Assembly (NCBI GenBank): GCA_949316495.1
Contig: OX439005.1
Coordinates: forward strand, 21,775,704 to 21,839,703
Source: Amphiduros pacificus
Taxonomy: Eukaryota; Annelida; Polychaeta; Phyllodocida; Hesionidae
Reading direction: 5' to 3'
Length of the DNA stretch: 64,000 nucleotides
A program made the translations under genes and the position numbers. This document shows, piece after piece, positions 24,901-35,326 of the stretch. The number at the start of each line of letters is the position of its first letter. Position 1 is the first letter of the stretch. A model generated the notes under the pieces. The model saw only the letters and a list, made by a program, of their open reading frames with translations, was not told the origin of the DNA and did not search any database.

Positions 24901-27900
24901 CCTGGTGCACAGTGACCACCCATCTAGCATCAAGCAGAGTTCCGCCACAGAAGTGTTTACCATCAGCAGAGTAACTTACCCTGGTGCACAGTGAGCAGCT
25001 GTGACCACCCATCTAGCATCAAGCAGAGTTCCGCCACAGAAGTGTTTACCATCAGCAGAGTAACTTACCCTGGTGCACAGTGAGCAGCTGTCACCACCCA
25101 TCTAGCATCAAGCAGAGTTCCACCACAGAAGTGTTTACCATCAGGAGAAAGCAGATAGACTATCCACGGCCAGCTGTGTGCCTTGGCCGGCTGGCCACCG
25201 ACGATTCTATGAGTGAACAAAGTGTTTGGAGTCACAGCTGGCACTCCACACGTGGATGATGGAGGTTTGCTGATGGTGGTCCACCTGTAGGGGCTTGAGT
25301 AGGTGGCCCTCCTGTAGGGGCTTGTGTGGGCGGCCCTCCTGTAGGGGCTTGTGTGGGTGGCCCTGTCGGGGGTCCCGCTCCTGTTGTGGTGGTCTCTTTT
25401 ACTTCTTCTGGGATTAAAAATACGATCAAATGTTCATTACCTTGATAAATTCACAGTTATTACTTATTAGATATTGAATAAAATTATTACGGAGGTACAT
25501 CCTAAAATAATAAATAAATTAAGCCTGTCATTAAGCCTGTCATTTTTTCACGCTTTTCCCTGGCATCTTCTTGTCTGTTTTCTACTTTAGATTTTTCTTG
25601 TTTGTGGTCTGCAATAGGTTCTCCATCATCTTCTTATATTCCAAATTGTACAAATGTTCTTTTTGGGTCCATGCTGTGTTTCTTTCTTGGCATGTGATCA
25701 ATGATTCAAATACATATAATATTTAATATACCTACCAACATATGCCTTAATGGCTGGCATTCTTTTGACTCCAGCAGCATTTGTTTCTAAGGGAATTTTA
25801 GCACCTAGTGGTAGATTTTGGTCTGTGGCGGGACTATTATAGATGGCGCTGAGAGGAGCGGACACCCCGGATGTTGGGTTCCTCCTATTGTCTTCATACC
25901 ACACCACACCCCCAGACATAGGGTCAGCATCGCTGTCAAAATGGACGCCTATAATGTCACCGGCTGCCACCAGGATGCGCTGCTTCTGATCGATACTGAC
26001 GGTCTGTACAAAGGACCACATCACATAAGAGATTATTACTTGGTATTCTGTATATTTTGTAAAGGCCTATGTGTTCCATTTTGATCATCAGGACCGTGTC
26101 ACATAAGAGATTGTTGTTTTAATTTTATTTTTTGTGTAAAGAACAGCCAAAAGGTTTGGGCGTTTCAAGCTTTGGAAAATAATTCTTAAAAAGCACATTC
26201 TCATGTGATAGGAACACTATATGGTGCATAATCATTGAAAATAATTTTGTATAGAGGTTTTATTTTCAGGCATGCTGATCGGTACATATAAAGGAAAAAC
26301 TCAGAAGTTAATATTATCGAAGTTAATTAATAATCACGGACGAAATAGTTTTTATAACCATTATCAGAATATATACCAATTGTTGTTGGATTCTCAACTT
26401 ATATATTTGTCCACAATATGCAAGAAGACTGTTATTACCACAGATGCTTCATATCTTAGTAAATGATGGCCCAGGTAACTGACAAGTTTCCCTACTCACA
26501 TGGTGACCTGTACTGGATACAGATATGGTGTTCTTCCCTATCAGTGTCCCCTGTCCACCCTGGGGCCTCCACACGTCCACGTGAAGATTGCCAGTGGTGG
26601 AGGCAAAGAATTCCCACTTACTGACCTCTCCGGAACACTCAAAATGATAGTCCAGGAAGACGTTCATATAGGCACCAGCATTGGTGTTCAGCTCCTTCAT
26701 CGGGGAAGCAAAGTTTAAACAAGTCTGGCCTTCGGGACCTGAGTCTGAAGTTCAATAAATGCTTTGTGTATTATATAAAGCGGTATACACATATTAAACT
26801 TGAAGAAGGATTTTTTTCTTTAATAAAATACACCGAAATCAATTTGCTATTCTCATCACATGCATCAACTAAATGTACCAAAATAGTGTATACCTTGCAT
26901 GAAATTTGAGCCCGAATAAGGGCCCAAAATGTTATCCTCTTTTGCTTTTTGTCATTTTCCACCAAAAACATGAATAAAATCCTAGAGACTTTGGGTAAAC
27001 ATTCTTACCTGCTAAATAGGCTTTCAGTGCTGGGATCCTTTTTATCCCTGGAACCTCCCATCGTATGAGCTCAAGACCTACATGGATCGTGTCCTCGAAG
27101 ATTTCATCGTTGTAGAAGGCACTTTGGTCAGATTCGGGCACCCCGCAGCAGTAGTCATCCCTACTGTCCTCCAGGGATATCACCCCCTTAATGGCTCCAC
27201 GGTCATAGTGGGTACTTACCATGTCCCCTGGCTCCACCTGGATACGCTCACCAACACCAATATCAACCACCTGAGGAAGAGTATAATGACCGCTATAGTA
27301 TACAATATAATAAAACCATGTTCATGAGAGAAATGATAAAAAAAACTGTCATGACAAAGAAATGAAATGATGGCCTGATCTGACATTCAGCTTTTGATAA
27401 GGTTTGTAAGATTTTAACCAATGGACACTTAGGATGTTTCAGTGTGAGGAATTAACCATAGGACACTTCAATGTTTTTAAAAGTGATATATCTAACTCTT
27501 GACACTGCAGTGTATTTCAATATGATCTATTAACGACTTGATACTACAGTATTTCATTGTGATGCATTAACCATTACAATATATATTAATGTGATGAATC
27601 AAGCATTTAATTCTACAATATACTTCATAGTGATGCATTAACCATCTGACATTTGATAGTACAGTATATGTGATTGTGATGTATAAACCACCTAACACTA
27701 GAGCATATCACTGTGATGAATCAAGCATTTGATAGTACAGAATATGTAATTGTGATGTATAAACCACCTAACACTTAAGTATTTATCACTGTGATGAATC
27801 AAGCATTTGATAGTACAGAATATTTGATTGTGATGTATAAACCACCTAACACTAGAGCATATCACTGTGATGAATCAAGCATTTGATAGTACAGAATATG

Positions 27901-28965
27901 TAATTGTGATGTATAAACCACCTAACACTAGAGCATACATCAATATGATAAATCAGGCATTTGATTCTACAGTATACTTCATTGTGATATATAAACCACC
28001 TTACACTGGAGTATTTACCAATGTGAAGTATCAGCCACTTGATACTTCAATATATTTGATTGTGATGTACAAGCTATGTGATGAATCAAGCATTTAATAC
28101 TACAGTATACCTCATTGTCATGTATAAACCACTAGAATATTTATCACCTTGATGAATCAAGCATTTTATAGTAGAGAATATTTGATTGTGATGTACAAGC
28201 TAAATGAGCACGTGAAATGACAACACAGTTCAAAGAATGTCCGAAACAAGTCCCATGCATTATATAATACATTCAATTATCACAGACATTATTTATTTAA
28301 AAAAGCTAATTATAATCCATATGCTAATTATAATCCATATTATATCAATACAATACCACTTTTCCTGAAACTGAAGTTGTGATTTTGTTCTTCCCTATGA
28401 GTCTTAAAGTTGTCCCACCTGGGAGAGATCTCCATACACCAACATACACTGTACCGGGGTGATAGGAATACAGTTCCCACTTTGCAATACTCCCGGAACA
28501 TTCAAATTTGAAATCTAGATAGAGATTAAACCAATCCCCAGGCTCCCTGCTCAGCGTGGACATGGGCACATCCACATTCAAACAATTACCAACATCTTAA
28601 ACAAATCAATATACATACATGTAAAATTGTAAAATATAACTTAAATTACAATTACTGAGCGCAATGAACAGGCCTAGCCTGATATTTGCGCTATATAAGC
28701 TTTTTTATTATTATTTATTATACCATCTTGTTTATATACGTCACACTATAAATGATTAAACATTTCTTTTCAAACCCATTATGTTTTAAGTGGAGCGAAT
28801 ATAATATATGTATATATACTAAGCTTATGCAGAATTGTATCCTGACAAGCAACACACATCAGACCTACCTCTTCTGGAAAGAAGGTTATATAACGTAGAG
28901 ACTTTATTAGCTGTAGTGTAATTGGCAAATCCAATGAGGAAGAAAACACCGAGGACCTTCAACAT
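21924..28965 (-). CDS. Secreted mosaic trypsin-like serine protease
   Basis: Nine exons in transcript order: 28869-28965, 28360-28595, 27009-27270, 26500-26744, 25736-26003, 25069-25407, 23664-23938, 23246-23394 and 21924-22088. The protein starts with a signal peptide ([14 protein letters not shown]), then two copies of a module with CSGxxxKWE, GKN and GD landmarks, a Thr/Pro linker, and a trypsin domain: activation site R-IVGG, catalytic His in TAAHC, Asp in NDIAII, Ser in GDSGGP. Asp six residues before the Ser (QDSCQGDS) predicts cleavage after Lys or Arg. CGVPA before the activation site should pair with Cys of SPICLDD, tethering the modules after activation. Junction phases agree except inside 25069-25407, where the linker frame and the protease frame differ by one base; this may be a sequence error, an inactivating change or an unseen intron. 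The first intron downstream of the His exon is filled by a repeat of that exon's end. Confidence 0.85.
22120..23245. other. Protease last intron, low-complexity
   Basis: A-rich and C-rich tract at 22180-22280 and AT-rich sequence beyond. An inverted repeat with arms AAAGTCCGTCAATTT (22701-22715) and its inverse (about 22780-22795) may be a small decayed MITE. Confidence 0.6.
24060..25068 (-). repeat. 89-bp array of the protease His-exon end plus 5' splice site
   Basis: About twelve tandem 89-bp units (two shorter by 4 and 10 bp). Each unit repeats the last part of exon 25069-25407, encoding [15 protein letters not shown] then [10 protein letters not shown], followed by the donor GTAAGTTACTC and the next unit. 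The exon copy contiguous with IVGG is at the high-coordinate edge, so all extra copies lie within the intron. One unit (24724) has GC in place of the donor GT. No unit carries an acceptor. Read-through from exon to intron meets TAA at once. Confidence 0.92.
25258..25390 (-). repeat. 27-bp repeat coding the Pro/Thr linker
   Basis: Three to four 27-bp units in the protease exon encode repeated PPTQAPTGG, a mucin-like spacer between the second module and the protease domain. The repeat frame agrees with the upstream exon junction but not with the protease frame downstream. Confidence 0.75.
27380..28200. repeat. Degenerate minisatellite in a protease intron
   Basis: About a dozen diverged units of roughly 70 bp sharing TGTGATGAATCAAGCATTTG, ATAGTACAGAATAT and GTATAAACCACC. 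Non-coding, in the intron between exons 28360-28595 and 27009-27270. Confidence 0.8.
28675..28722 (+). repeat. LINE/SINE 3'-end fragment
   Basis: TTTGCGCTATATAAG followed by TTATTATTATT resembles the conserved 3' end of CR1-like LINEs and their SINE partners. Only this tail is recognised. A similar fragment, reversed, is at 39719-39770. Confidence 0.4.
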
Positions 28966-29033
28966 GGTGCAGGTCTGGTAGCGGTACTGGACAACCAGCA
29001 TCTCATATTCCAATATTAATTAGTGCTCTATAC

Positions 29034-29042
29034 TTATATATA
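29034..29042 (-). promoter_or_regulatory. Candidate TATA box of the protease gene
   Basis: The minus strand reads TATATATAAG about 70 bases before the protease ATG, a spacing that would give a short 5' UTR. Confidence 0.4.
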
Positions 29043-29948
29043 ATGATTGTCATTATCAGAATAATAGGATGCTTCTGTGACCCATTGATCTAGTGACTTT
29101 TTGCAGCTGGGTTGTCACTGTATAACTTGTCTGAGTTCCTGATGTAGTTATGGAATATTGGACTTATAAAAGTGCCCCTTCTGTGTTATCAACAGTGACA
29201 TCACACAAACAGACATCGTGAGCAATATTTATATTGGCGTAAGCTATGATTATATGCATGCAATTGTGGAATACTATAGATAAGTCAGTACAGGAACGTA
29301 CTGGACATATGTGAATTGCAGTATATCTCTATGAGTAATATTCATAAAGTATATCATTTTATAATATGTTTAGACTAGAAATGCTAAATTAGCCTCACTC
29401 AGAATGGTTGATAGCGGACCTCAGAACAGAGAAAATTTAATTGAAGTGTACTTGTGTGGTCCAAATAATTATTATAATTGTAATTTATCCGCAATTGTCT
29501 TTTGCACTAAATTTTGTTTTCCACTTAGAGCTGAATCGGTGCTGACGGTAGGCTATATTGTTTTATTGTTAATTCTTTTATTTTTATTTCACCTGGAGCA
29601 TTGTTAGTGAGAGGTCCTATGTCCGTCTGCTTCATGAGCTCAAGGACCACAAAGCTTTGTCATAGACATAATATAGTGGTTGAGACGAGGTCCTAGACTC
29701 TCCCTTGCATGTAATGTTTACATTTTTGAGATTGTATGAAGGGTAATACAACTTTGGTAAGATTCAACTAATTCATCCTTTGGTGAAATTATATTATATA
29801 TTTTACTCAGCTAAATCGAACATAACAATACAAGTGTCTGGATTAAAATTTGGTCTAAATATGTGAAAAGACGTTGAATAAGAACTTCCCACAGTCCCTC
29901 ATGTGGTATTTAGTGTGTATGTATTGCAAATGTCTTTTCAGAAACACG

Positions 29949-32900
29949 ATGCTGATATTCCTCGTTACAGTGGAGGTCCTGGGCCTGGTTACAGGAGAAG
30001 GACACAACAGAGATATCCCAGACCCTCCACCATGTGAGTATGTAACTGAACCAACAGAGATATCCCAGACCCTCCACCATGTGAGTATGTAACTGAACCA
30101 ACAGAGATATCCAAGACCCTCTGCCATGTGAGTATATAACTGAACCAACAGAGATATCCCAGACCCTCCACCATGTGAGTATGTAACTGAACCAACAGAG
30201 ATATCCCAGACCCTCTGCCATGTGAGTATATAACTGAACCAATGGAGATATATCCCAGACCCTCCACCATGTGAGTATGTAACAGAACCAACACAGATAT
30301 CCCAGACCCTCCACCATGTGAGTATGTAACTGAACCAATGGAGATATCCCAGACCCTCTGCCATGTGAGTATATAACTGAACCAATGGAGATATATCCCA
30401 GACCCTCCACCATGTGAGTATATAACTGAACCAATGGAGATATATCCCAGACCCTCTGCCATGTGAGTATATAACTGAACCAATGGAGATATATCCCAGA
30501 CCCTCTGCCATGTGAATATATAACTGAACCAATGGAGATATATCCCAGACCCTCTGCCATGTGAATTTATAACTGAACCAATGGAGATATATCCCAGACC
30601 CTCTGCCATGTGAATTTATAACTGAACCAATGGAGATATATCCCAGACCCTCTACCATGTGAGTATATAACTGAACAAATGGAGATATATCCCAGACCCT
30701 CTACCATGTGAGTATATAACTGAACCATCAGACATATCCCAGACCCTCTACCATGTGGGTATACAACTGAACCAATGGAGATATATCCCAGACCCTCTGC
30801 CATGTGAAATTATAACTGAACCAATGGAGATATATCCCAGGCCCTCCACCATGTGAATATATAACTGAACCAACAGAGATATCCCAGACCCTCTACCATG
30901 TGAGTATATAACTGAACCATCAGACATGTCCCAGACCCTCTACCATGTGGGTATACAACTGAACCAATGGAGATATATCCCAGACCCTCTACCGTGTGAG
31001 TATATAACTGAACCAATGGAGATATATCCCAGACCCTCTACCATGTGAGTATATAACTGAACCAATGGAGATATATCCCAGACCCTCTGCCATGTGAGTA
31101 TATAACTGAACCAATGGAGATAAATCCCAGACCCTCTACCATGTTAATATAAAACACCAACATAAATATCTCAGACCCGCTATTATGTGAGCATGAATCT
31201 GAACCAATAGAAGTACTATAAAACTGAACTAATAGATACCCCAGACCTTTACGATTTGAATAATAAATGAACCAACAAACATTAGAGATTGAACAAAATA
31301 TGAATATACCCTTTACGATTATTATAGGTGTACACGAGATATTTTAGATTGAAAAAGTATTATTTCTGCCTGTTTCTTTTCCAATTATATAATAAAACAG
31401 AGGATAGTGGCGTAATGGTCATTCACCAGAGCATAAGGGATAATGAGGGAATATTTAGTGTTGATAGTTGACGTGTTTGCCAGCCCAGTAAACTCCTCCC
31501 GTGGTTCCAGGCCCCTGTAGGGTGGATATTTAATGTTGATAGTTGGTGTGTTTGCCAGCCCAGTATACTCCTCCCGTGGGACCAGGCCCCTGTGGGGTGG
31601 ATATTTAATGTTGATAGTTGATATGTTTGCCAGCCCAGTGTACTCCTACCGTGGGACCAGGCCCCTGTAGGGTGGATATTTAATGTTGATAGTTGGTGTG
31701 TTTGCCATCCCAGTATACTCCTCCCGTGGGACCAGGCCCCTGTAGGGTGGATATTTAATGTTGATAATTGATGTGTTTGCCAGCCCAGTGTACTCCTCCC
31801 GTGGGACCAGGCCCCTGTAGGGTGGATATTTAATGTTGATAATTGATGTGTTTGCCAGCCCAGTGTATTCCTCCCGTGGGACCAGGCCCCTGTAGGGCGG
31901 ATATTTAATGTTGATAGTTGATATGTTTGCCAGCCCAGTGTATTCCTCCCGTGGGACCAGGCCCCTGTAGGGCGGATATTACGGTGTGGGCGTATGACAG
32001 CAACACGCAGTCCTGCCAGTCTTACTCCTGGGGAGGCTGCTCTCACGATGATGTCAACCACATCTACACCAAGGAACAATGCATAAAACAATGCTCCCCA
32101 GGTAATAACACCTTTCCTTCACAACACCCTCACTTATGATTATATCAGATAATAGGTTTCTGATGATTAACTTATTTACTTAGTTAGGCTCTGTTTTATA
32201 TATTACTCCAAAGAAAATATCAGCTTTGAGTTTTGTTACATAATTCTTTTACAAGAATTAGAAATCTTCAATATTCCAAATTCGCTACCTATGATCGATT
32301 CAGAGTTAATAAGATAAATGTATAAAGATATTCTTTGGATGATCGCATACACCGTGACGATGTACTTCTAACATGTTATATTCAGAGGTTTGCAAGAAGC
32401 CTCCTCAGACTGGACAGTGCCGCGGCATGTTTGAGCAATGGTTCTATAACTCATCGGAAAGTCAATGCAATACGTTCATATATGGAGGATGTGGCGGCAA
32501 CGATAATAACTTCGATTCCCAGGAGAAATGTATGGCAGCCTGTCATCAGAGTGAGTGAAATGTTACTGGTTTAGTTTATTGTATTTCTACTAGTTTTATC
32601 TAAACTTGACAATATTAGTGTTTGTGTGTGTCTCCAGCTTTTGAAAGTGATTGAGTCATATATTATCCAAATATTAATACTTTTAGGTAGATTATCCAAA
32701 CAAGGCGATTCAGAAAAATAAAAAAATAATAGATAAAAAACCCATGCCACAACTTTAGAAATTAGAATACTTCGAATACATAATAAATGTATGGGTCACC
32801 ATCTCAGAATTTTCAGAAATAAACTAAAACAATTGGTATTTTTACATTTCATAAATTGAACAATGTTCAAATATGCATATATATTGACGCATGATTTTAT

Positions 32901-33321
32901 TTACCATATATTGGAAGAACATCCTGTTCGTCAATTTTTTCCATAATTTTGGCATGAATTTAACTTTAAGTCACAAAGTCAGGGCATGAGAAGTATTTTT
33001 CTTGATATTAATTCAGATACTGATGAGTCTGGGGAAAAGGAGTGTGATCGTGTTGGGGAGAAGGAGAGGGTTGTGTTGGGGGAGAAGGCAGTGGTGACGG
33101 ACTCCCGCTGGAGTGACTGGTACCTGTTCTCCTGTGAGGAGGAGTGTGATGAACAATGCTTCAGGGCGGACCACGCCTGGTGCCAAGCTTACAGTGTCCG
33201 CCATCGCCTCGCTAAGCTGGGCTGCCAGTGCTACCTCTTTGATCATCACATATCTGCCCAAATGTTTAAAGACGACACAGAAGGCATCAGCATTAATATT
33301 ATCAGACCATGTCTGGACTGA
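29949..33321 (+). CDS. Secreted two-Kunitz protein with eight-Cys C-terminal domain
   Basis: Four exons, 29949-30033, 31934-32101, 32386-32550 and 33017-33321, with all phases 1, give 240 residues. Exon 1 encodes a signal peptide (MLIFLVTVEVLGLVTG). Exon 2 encodes a Kunitz domain (CIPPVGPGPC, YSWGGC, CIKQC) whose loop before the second Cys has PGPCRA, so the P1 residue is Arg or neighbouring. Exon 3 is a second Kunitz domain (VCKKPPQTGQC, IYGGCGGNDNNF, CMAAC). Kunitz domains inhibit serine proteases; a protease gene lies next door in opposite orientation, but a functional link is only a guess. Exon 4 has a domain with Cys spacing C-x3-C-x3-C-x7-C-x13-C-x-C, plus a Cys before and one near the end, shared with the next gene. 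An acceptor (TTTTCAG) just before the ATG suggests an upstream non-coding exon. Confidence 0.88.
30034..31150 (+). repeat. 47-49-bp array of the signal-peptide exon end plus 5' splice site
   Basis: About 23 tandem units, each reading GTGAGTATGTAACTGAACC, then CAGAGATATCCCAGACC and CTCCACCAT. The last part is the end of exon 1 (DIPDPPP codons) and the first part is the donor GTGAGT of intron 1. The true exon end is the first copy at 30033; the rest fill the start of the intron. Later units diverge (CCAATGGAGATATATCCC) and some lose the donor consensus (GTGAATTT). Long minus-strand open frames through it (HWFSYILTWQ-type) are by-products. Confidence 0.92.
31434..31933 (+). repeat. 75-bp array of the Kunitz exon start plus 3' splice site
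   Basis: Nearly seven exact-length 75-bp units. Each carries about 28 bases of intron end (TAATGTTGATAGTTGATATG, TTTGCCAG acceptor) and about 47 bases of the first Kunitz exon (codons QCIPPVGPGPCRADI). The last copy at 31934 continues into the genuine exon; the earlier ones are followed by intron sequence instead. The frame keeps open on the minus strand because 75 is divisible by three; that frame is not a gene. Confidence 0.92.
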
Positions 33322-33354
33322 ACTTTGTGAATTAATTTTATTTCTGAGGATTAA

Positions 33355-33365
33355 AATAAAATAAA
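33355..33365 (+). terminator. Poly(A) signals of the Kunitz gene
   Basis: Two overlapping AATAAA hexamers begin 34 and 39 bases after the stop codon. Confidence 0.6.
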
Positions 33366-33399
33366 GAATGAAATCAAAATGTTTTTATATCACCATTTA

Positions 33400-34380
33400 T
33401 GGCATTGGAGCGTATTATCTTATGACTAAGGGGTGCATTTCAGTTGAGAGTAATAAATATCCGATCTAAATATGACATCGGTTACAGTGTTGAGTATTTA
33501 CCCATATTATATGAATTAGCCAAACCCTCATAATGAATGCATTGTAGATCACTTCAAACATATATTCCATAACCAAGGACTCATATATTCCATAACCAAG
33601 GACTATGACTTGACTCAAAACTTCTAATTACAGAAAGCAGCATATCATAAAAAATGCCCTGGTTAATCTTAAATTCAATTGTGACCTTAGAAAAATGAAA
33701 AAAAAATGTAGTGGAGAGTAGTCAGTACCATTTGTTCAAATTCAGCTGAAACTTAAATGTGATATTAATACTATTAATTTTCTGAAAATCTTTTAAAACT
33801 GAGATACATATAAATCCTAAATAAAGTACTAGTTTGTGTAGCTTTTGCATTTTTGTATATTTAGCTCGTTAAAATTTTAAATAGTGTCATATAATAAAGT
33901 ATAAGATGTACATACAACCTGATGAGATCTTTTTTGCGCAATCGTGGTATATGAAATATGATTGCAGACACAGACAAAATATATGGACAAAATACTACTT
34001 TGTAAACAATTTGAGTGGGTATTCAAACTTGCGGCCCACTCTCAAGTCATGAAAGCTATATCATTCTATGAATTTGAGATAAATGCATATTTTATAATTC
34101 TAAAAACACATAAATAGGTCAGTTTCATGCCTCTCCGAAATAAACTAGTTCACATTACATGACATCAGGTCACCTAAACTAACTTATGCATTTGGATCAC
34201 CAGAATAATGTCAAGTTGAAAGGACTGGTCCCAGGCAAAACCTAAATGTGCCCAAAGCAGAAATTAAGATATCTGATTGGTCAATATAGAGATATAGATT
34301 TTGATACCAGTGACACAAGCGTCATGACCAAAATGTTTAAACAATCAATACATGGGCTTGACTCATTTACCAACTTCTGA
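33400..34380. other. Intergenic, nothing recognised
   Basis: AT-rich sequence between the two secreted-protein genes; a short direct repeat TTCCATAACCAAGGACT occurs near 33568 and 33588. No gene supported. Confidence 0.5.
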
Positions 34381-34389
34381 AGGACAAGG

Positions 34390-34984
34390 TCAATGACGCA
34401 GTTGGTTTGAGCTTTCTCTGTAATGATCCAAAGGTCATGGGTTCGAAACCTGATCATGTCGGCATTGCACTTTTATAACACTTTCTCATATGAGCTGATG
34501 TCCATGTTTGAAGCTTAGCTCATTGTCCTTGTAAATCACAGACTGTGTGACTGGTCATGGCAAAGATCTGCCCAGTTCAGTGAAACATGATTGGGGCCCC
34601 CATAGGGGGGGGTATGAAAAACCCAATAATCCCCCTTTTTTTACCTAAAAATCCAAAAATCCTTATCTTTTGTAGCCAAAAATCCTTAAATATTTTTCCC
34701 CTCAAATCTAAAAATCCAAAAGTATAAAACAAAAAATCCTAAAATATGTTTACATTTAGTACAAATTTATTTGGCAATGAATTACATAACATCCTAAACA
34801 CTTTCCTCAAAATCCAAAAATCCCAGATATTTCACCCCAAAAATCCAATAATCCCTCTTTTTTAGGCCAAAAATCCAATAATCCTAAAACCCTATGTGGG
34901 CCCCATGATTATATACTATATATTCAAATAGGTCTCGTCATCATATGACTGAAATAATGTTGAAAGTAACTCAACAAACATAAA
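34390..34984 (+). mobile_element. tRNA-derived SINE, split by a MITE
   Basis: Has a tRNA-like head with an A-box-like GTTGGTTTGAGC (about 34401) and a B box GGGTTCGAAACC (34439-34450), then a body (GCTCATTGTCCTTGTAAATC, CAGTGAAACATGATT, ATGACTGAAATAATGTTGAAAG) also present at 61642-61961 and 62870-63115 on the minus strand. The MITE at 34593-34904 is inserted in the body. Confidence 0.8.
34593..34904. mobile_element. 312-bp MITE nested in the SINE
   Basis: Ends are GGGGCCCCCATAGGG and its near-inverse CCCTATGTGGGCCCC. ATGATT is duplicated on both sides (34587-34592 and 34905-34910). The interior is made of AAAAATCC-type low-complexity units with no coding. The SINE continues in register on both sides. 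Confidence 0.85.
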
Positions 34985-35015
34985 CTTCCAAACCTCGTGG
35001 GGGTATAATCTGCTG

Positions 35016-35021
35016 TATAAG
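35016..35021 (+). promoter_or_regulatory. Candidate TATA box
   Basis: TATAAG in GCTGTATAAGACC about 310 bases before the ATG of the small secreted gene; the distance would need a longer leader or a spliced 5' UTR. Confidence 0.3.
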
Positions 35022-35326
35022 ACCAGTCCTTTCCCCTCGTTTAGCACTGAGCGTGGAATACACTACAGTGCGAATATAATTGGAATGTAATTGTCGATTC
35101 CAAACGTTTAGTCATTACCGGTAATCAGTCTCCATGTTTTAGTAAAGTGTGCACCCGGTTACGTTTTCCGTTTAAGGTAAATCAGCAGTGACTAGCACAA
35201 TAATTGGTAGGTTATGTTTATTTAGCATGAAAAAGTGACAACATGAGCTGCTTGAATAATGATGATCATGTTATTATTTAAGAAATCGCTATTTAGGATT
35301 TTTCTGCATGTGATTCCAGAAGCACC

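Noticed and set aside
29855-30803. Long minus-strand open frames with WDISPLVQLYTHMAEGLG-type repeats
   Set aside because: They run through the 47-49-bp array in several frames at once; the units derive from the opposite-strand exon end, so the frames are by-products.
31423-32091. 222-residue minus-strand frame with HPTGAWSHGRS repeats
   Set aside because: A 75-bp period keeps any frame open; the unit is the antisense of a Kunitz exon and its acceptor.
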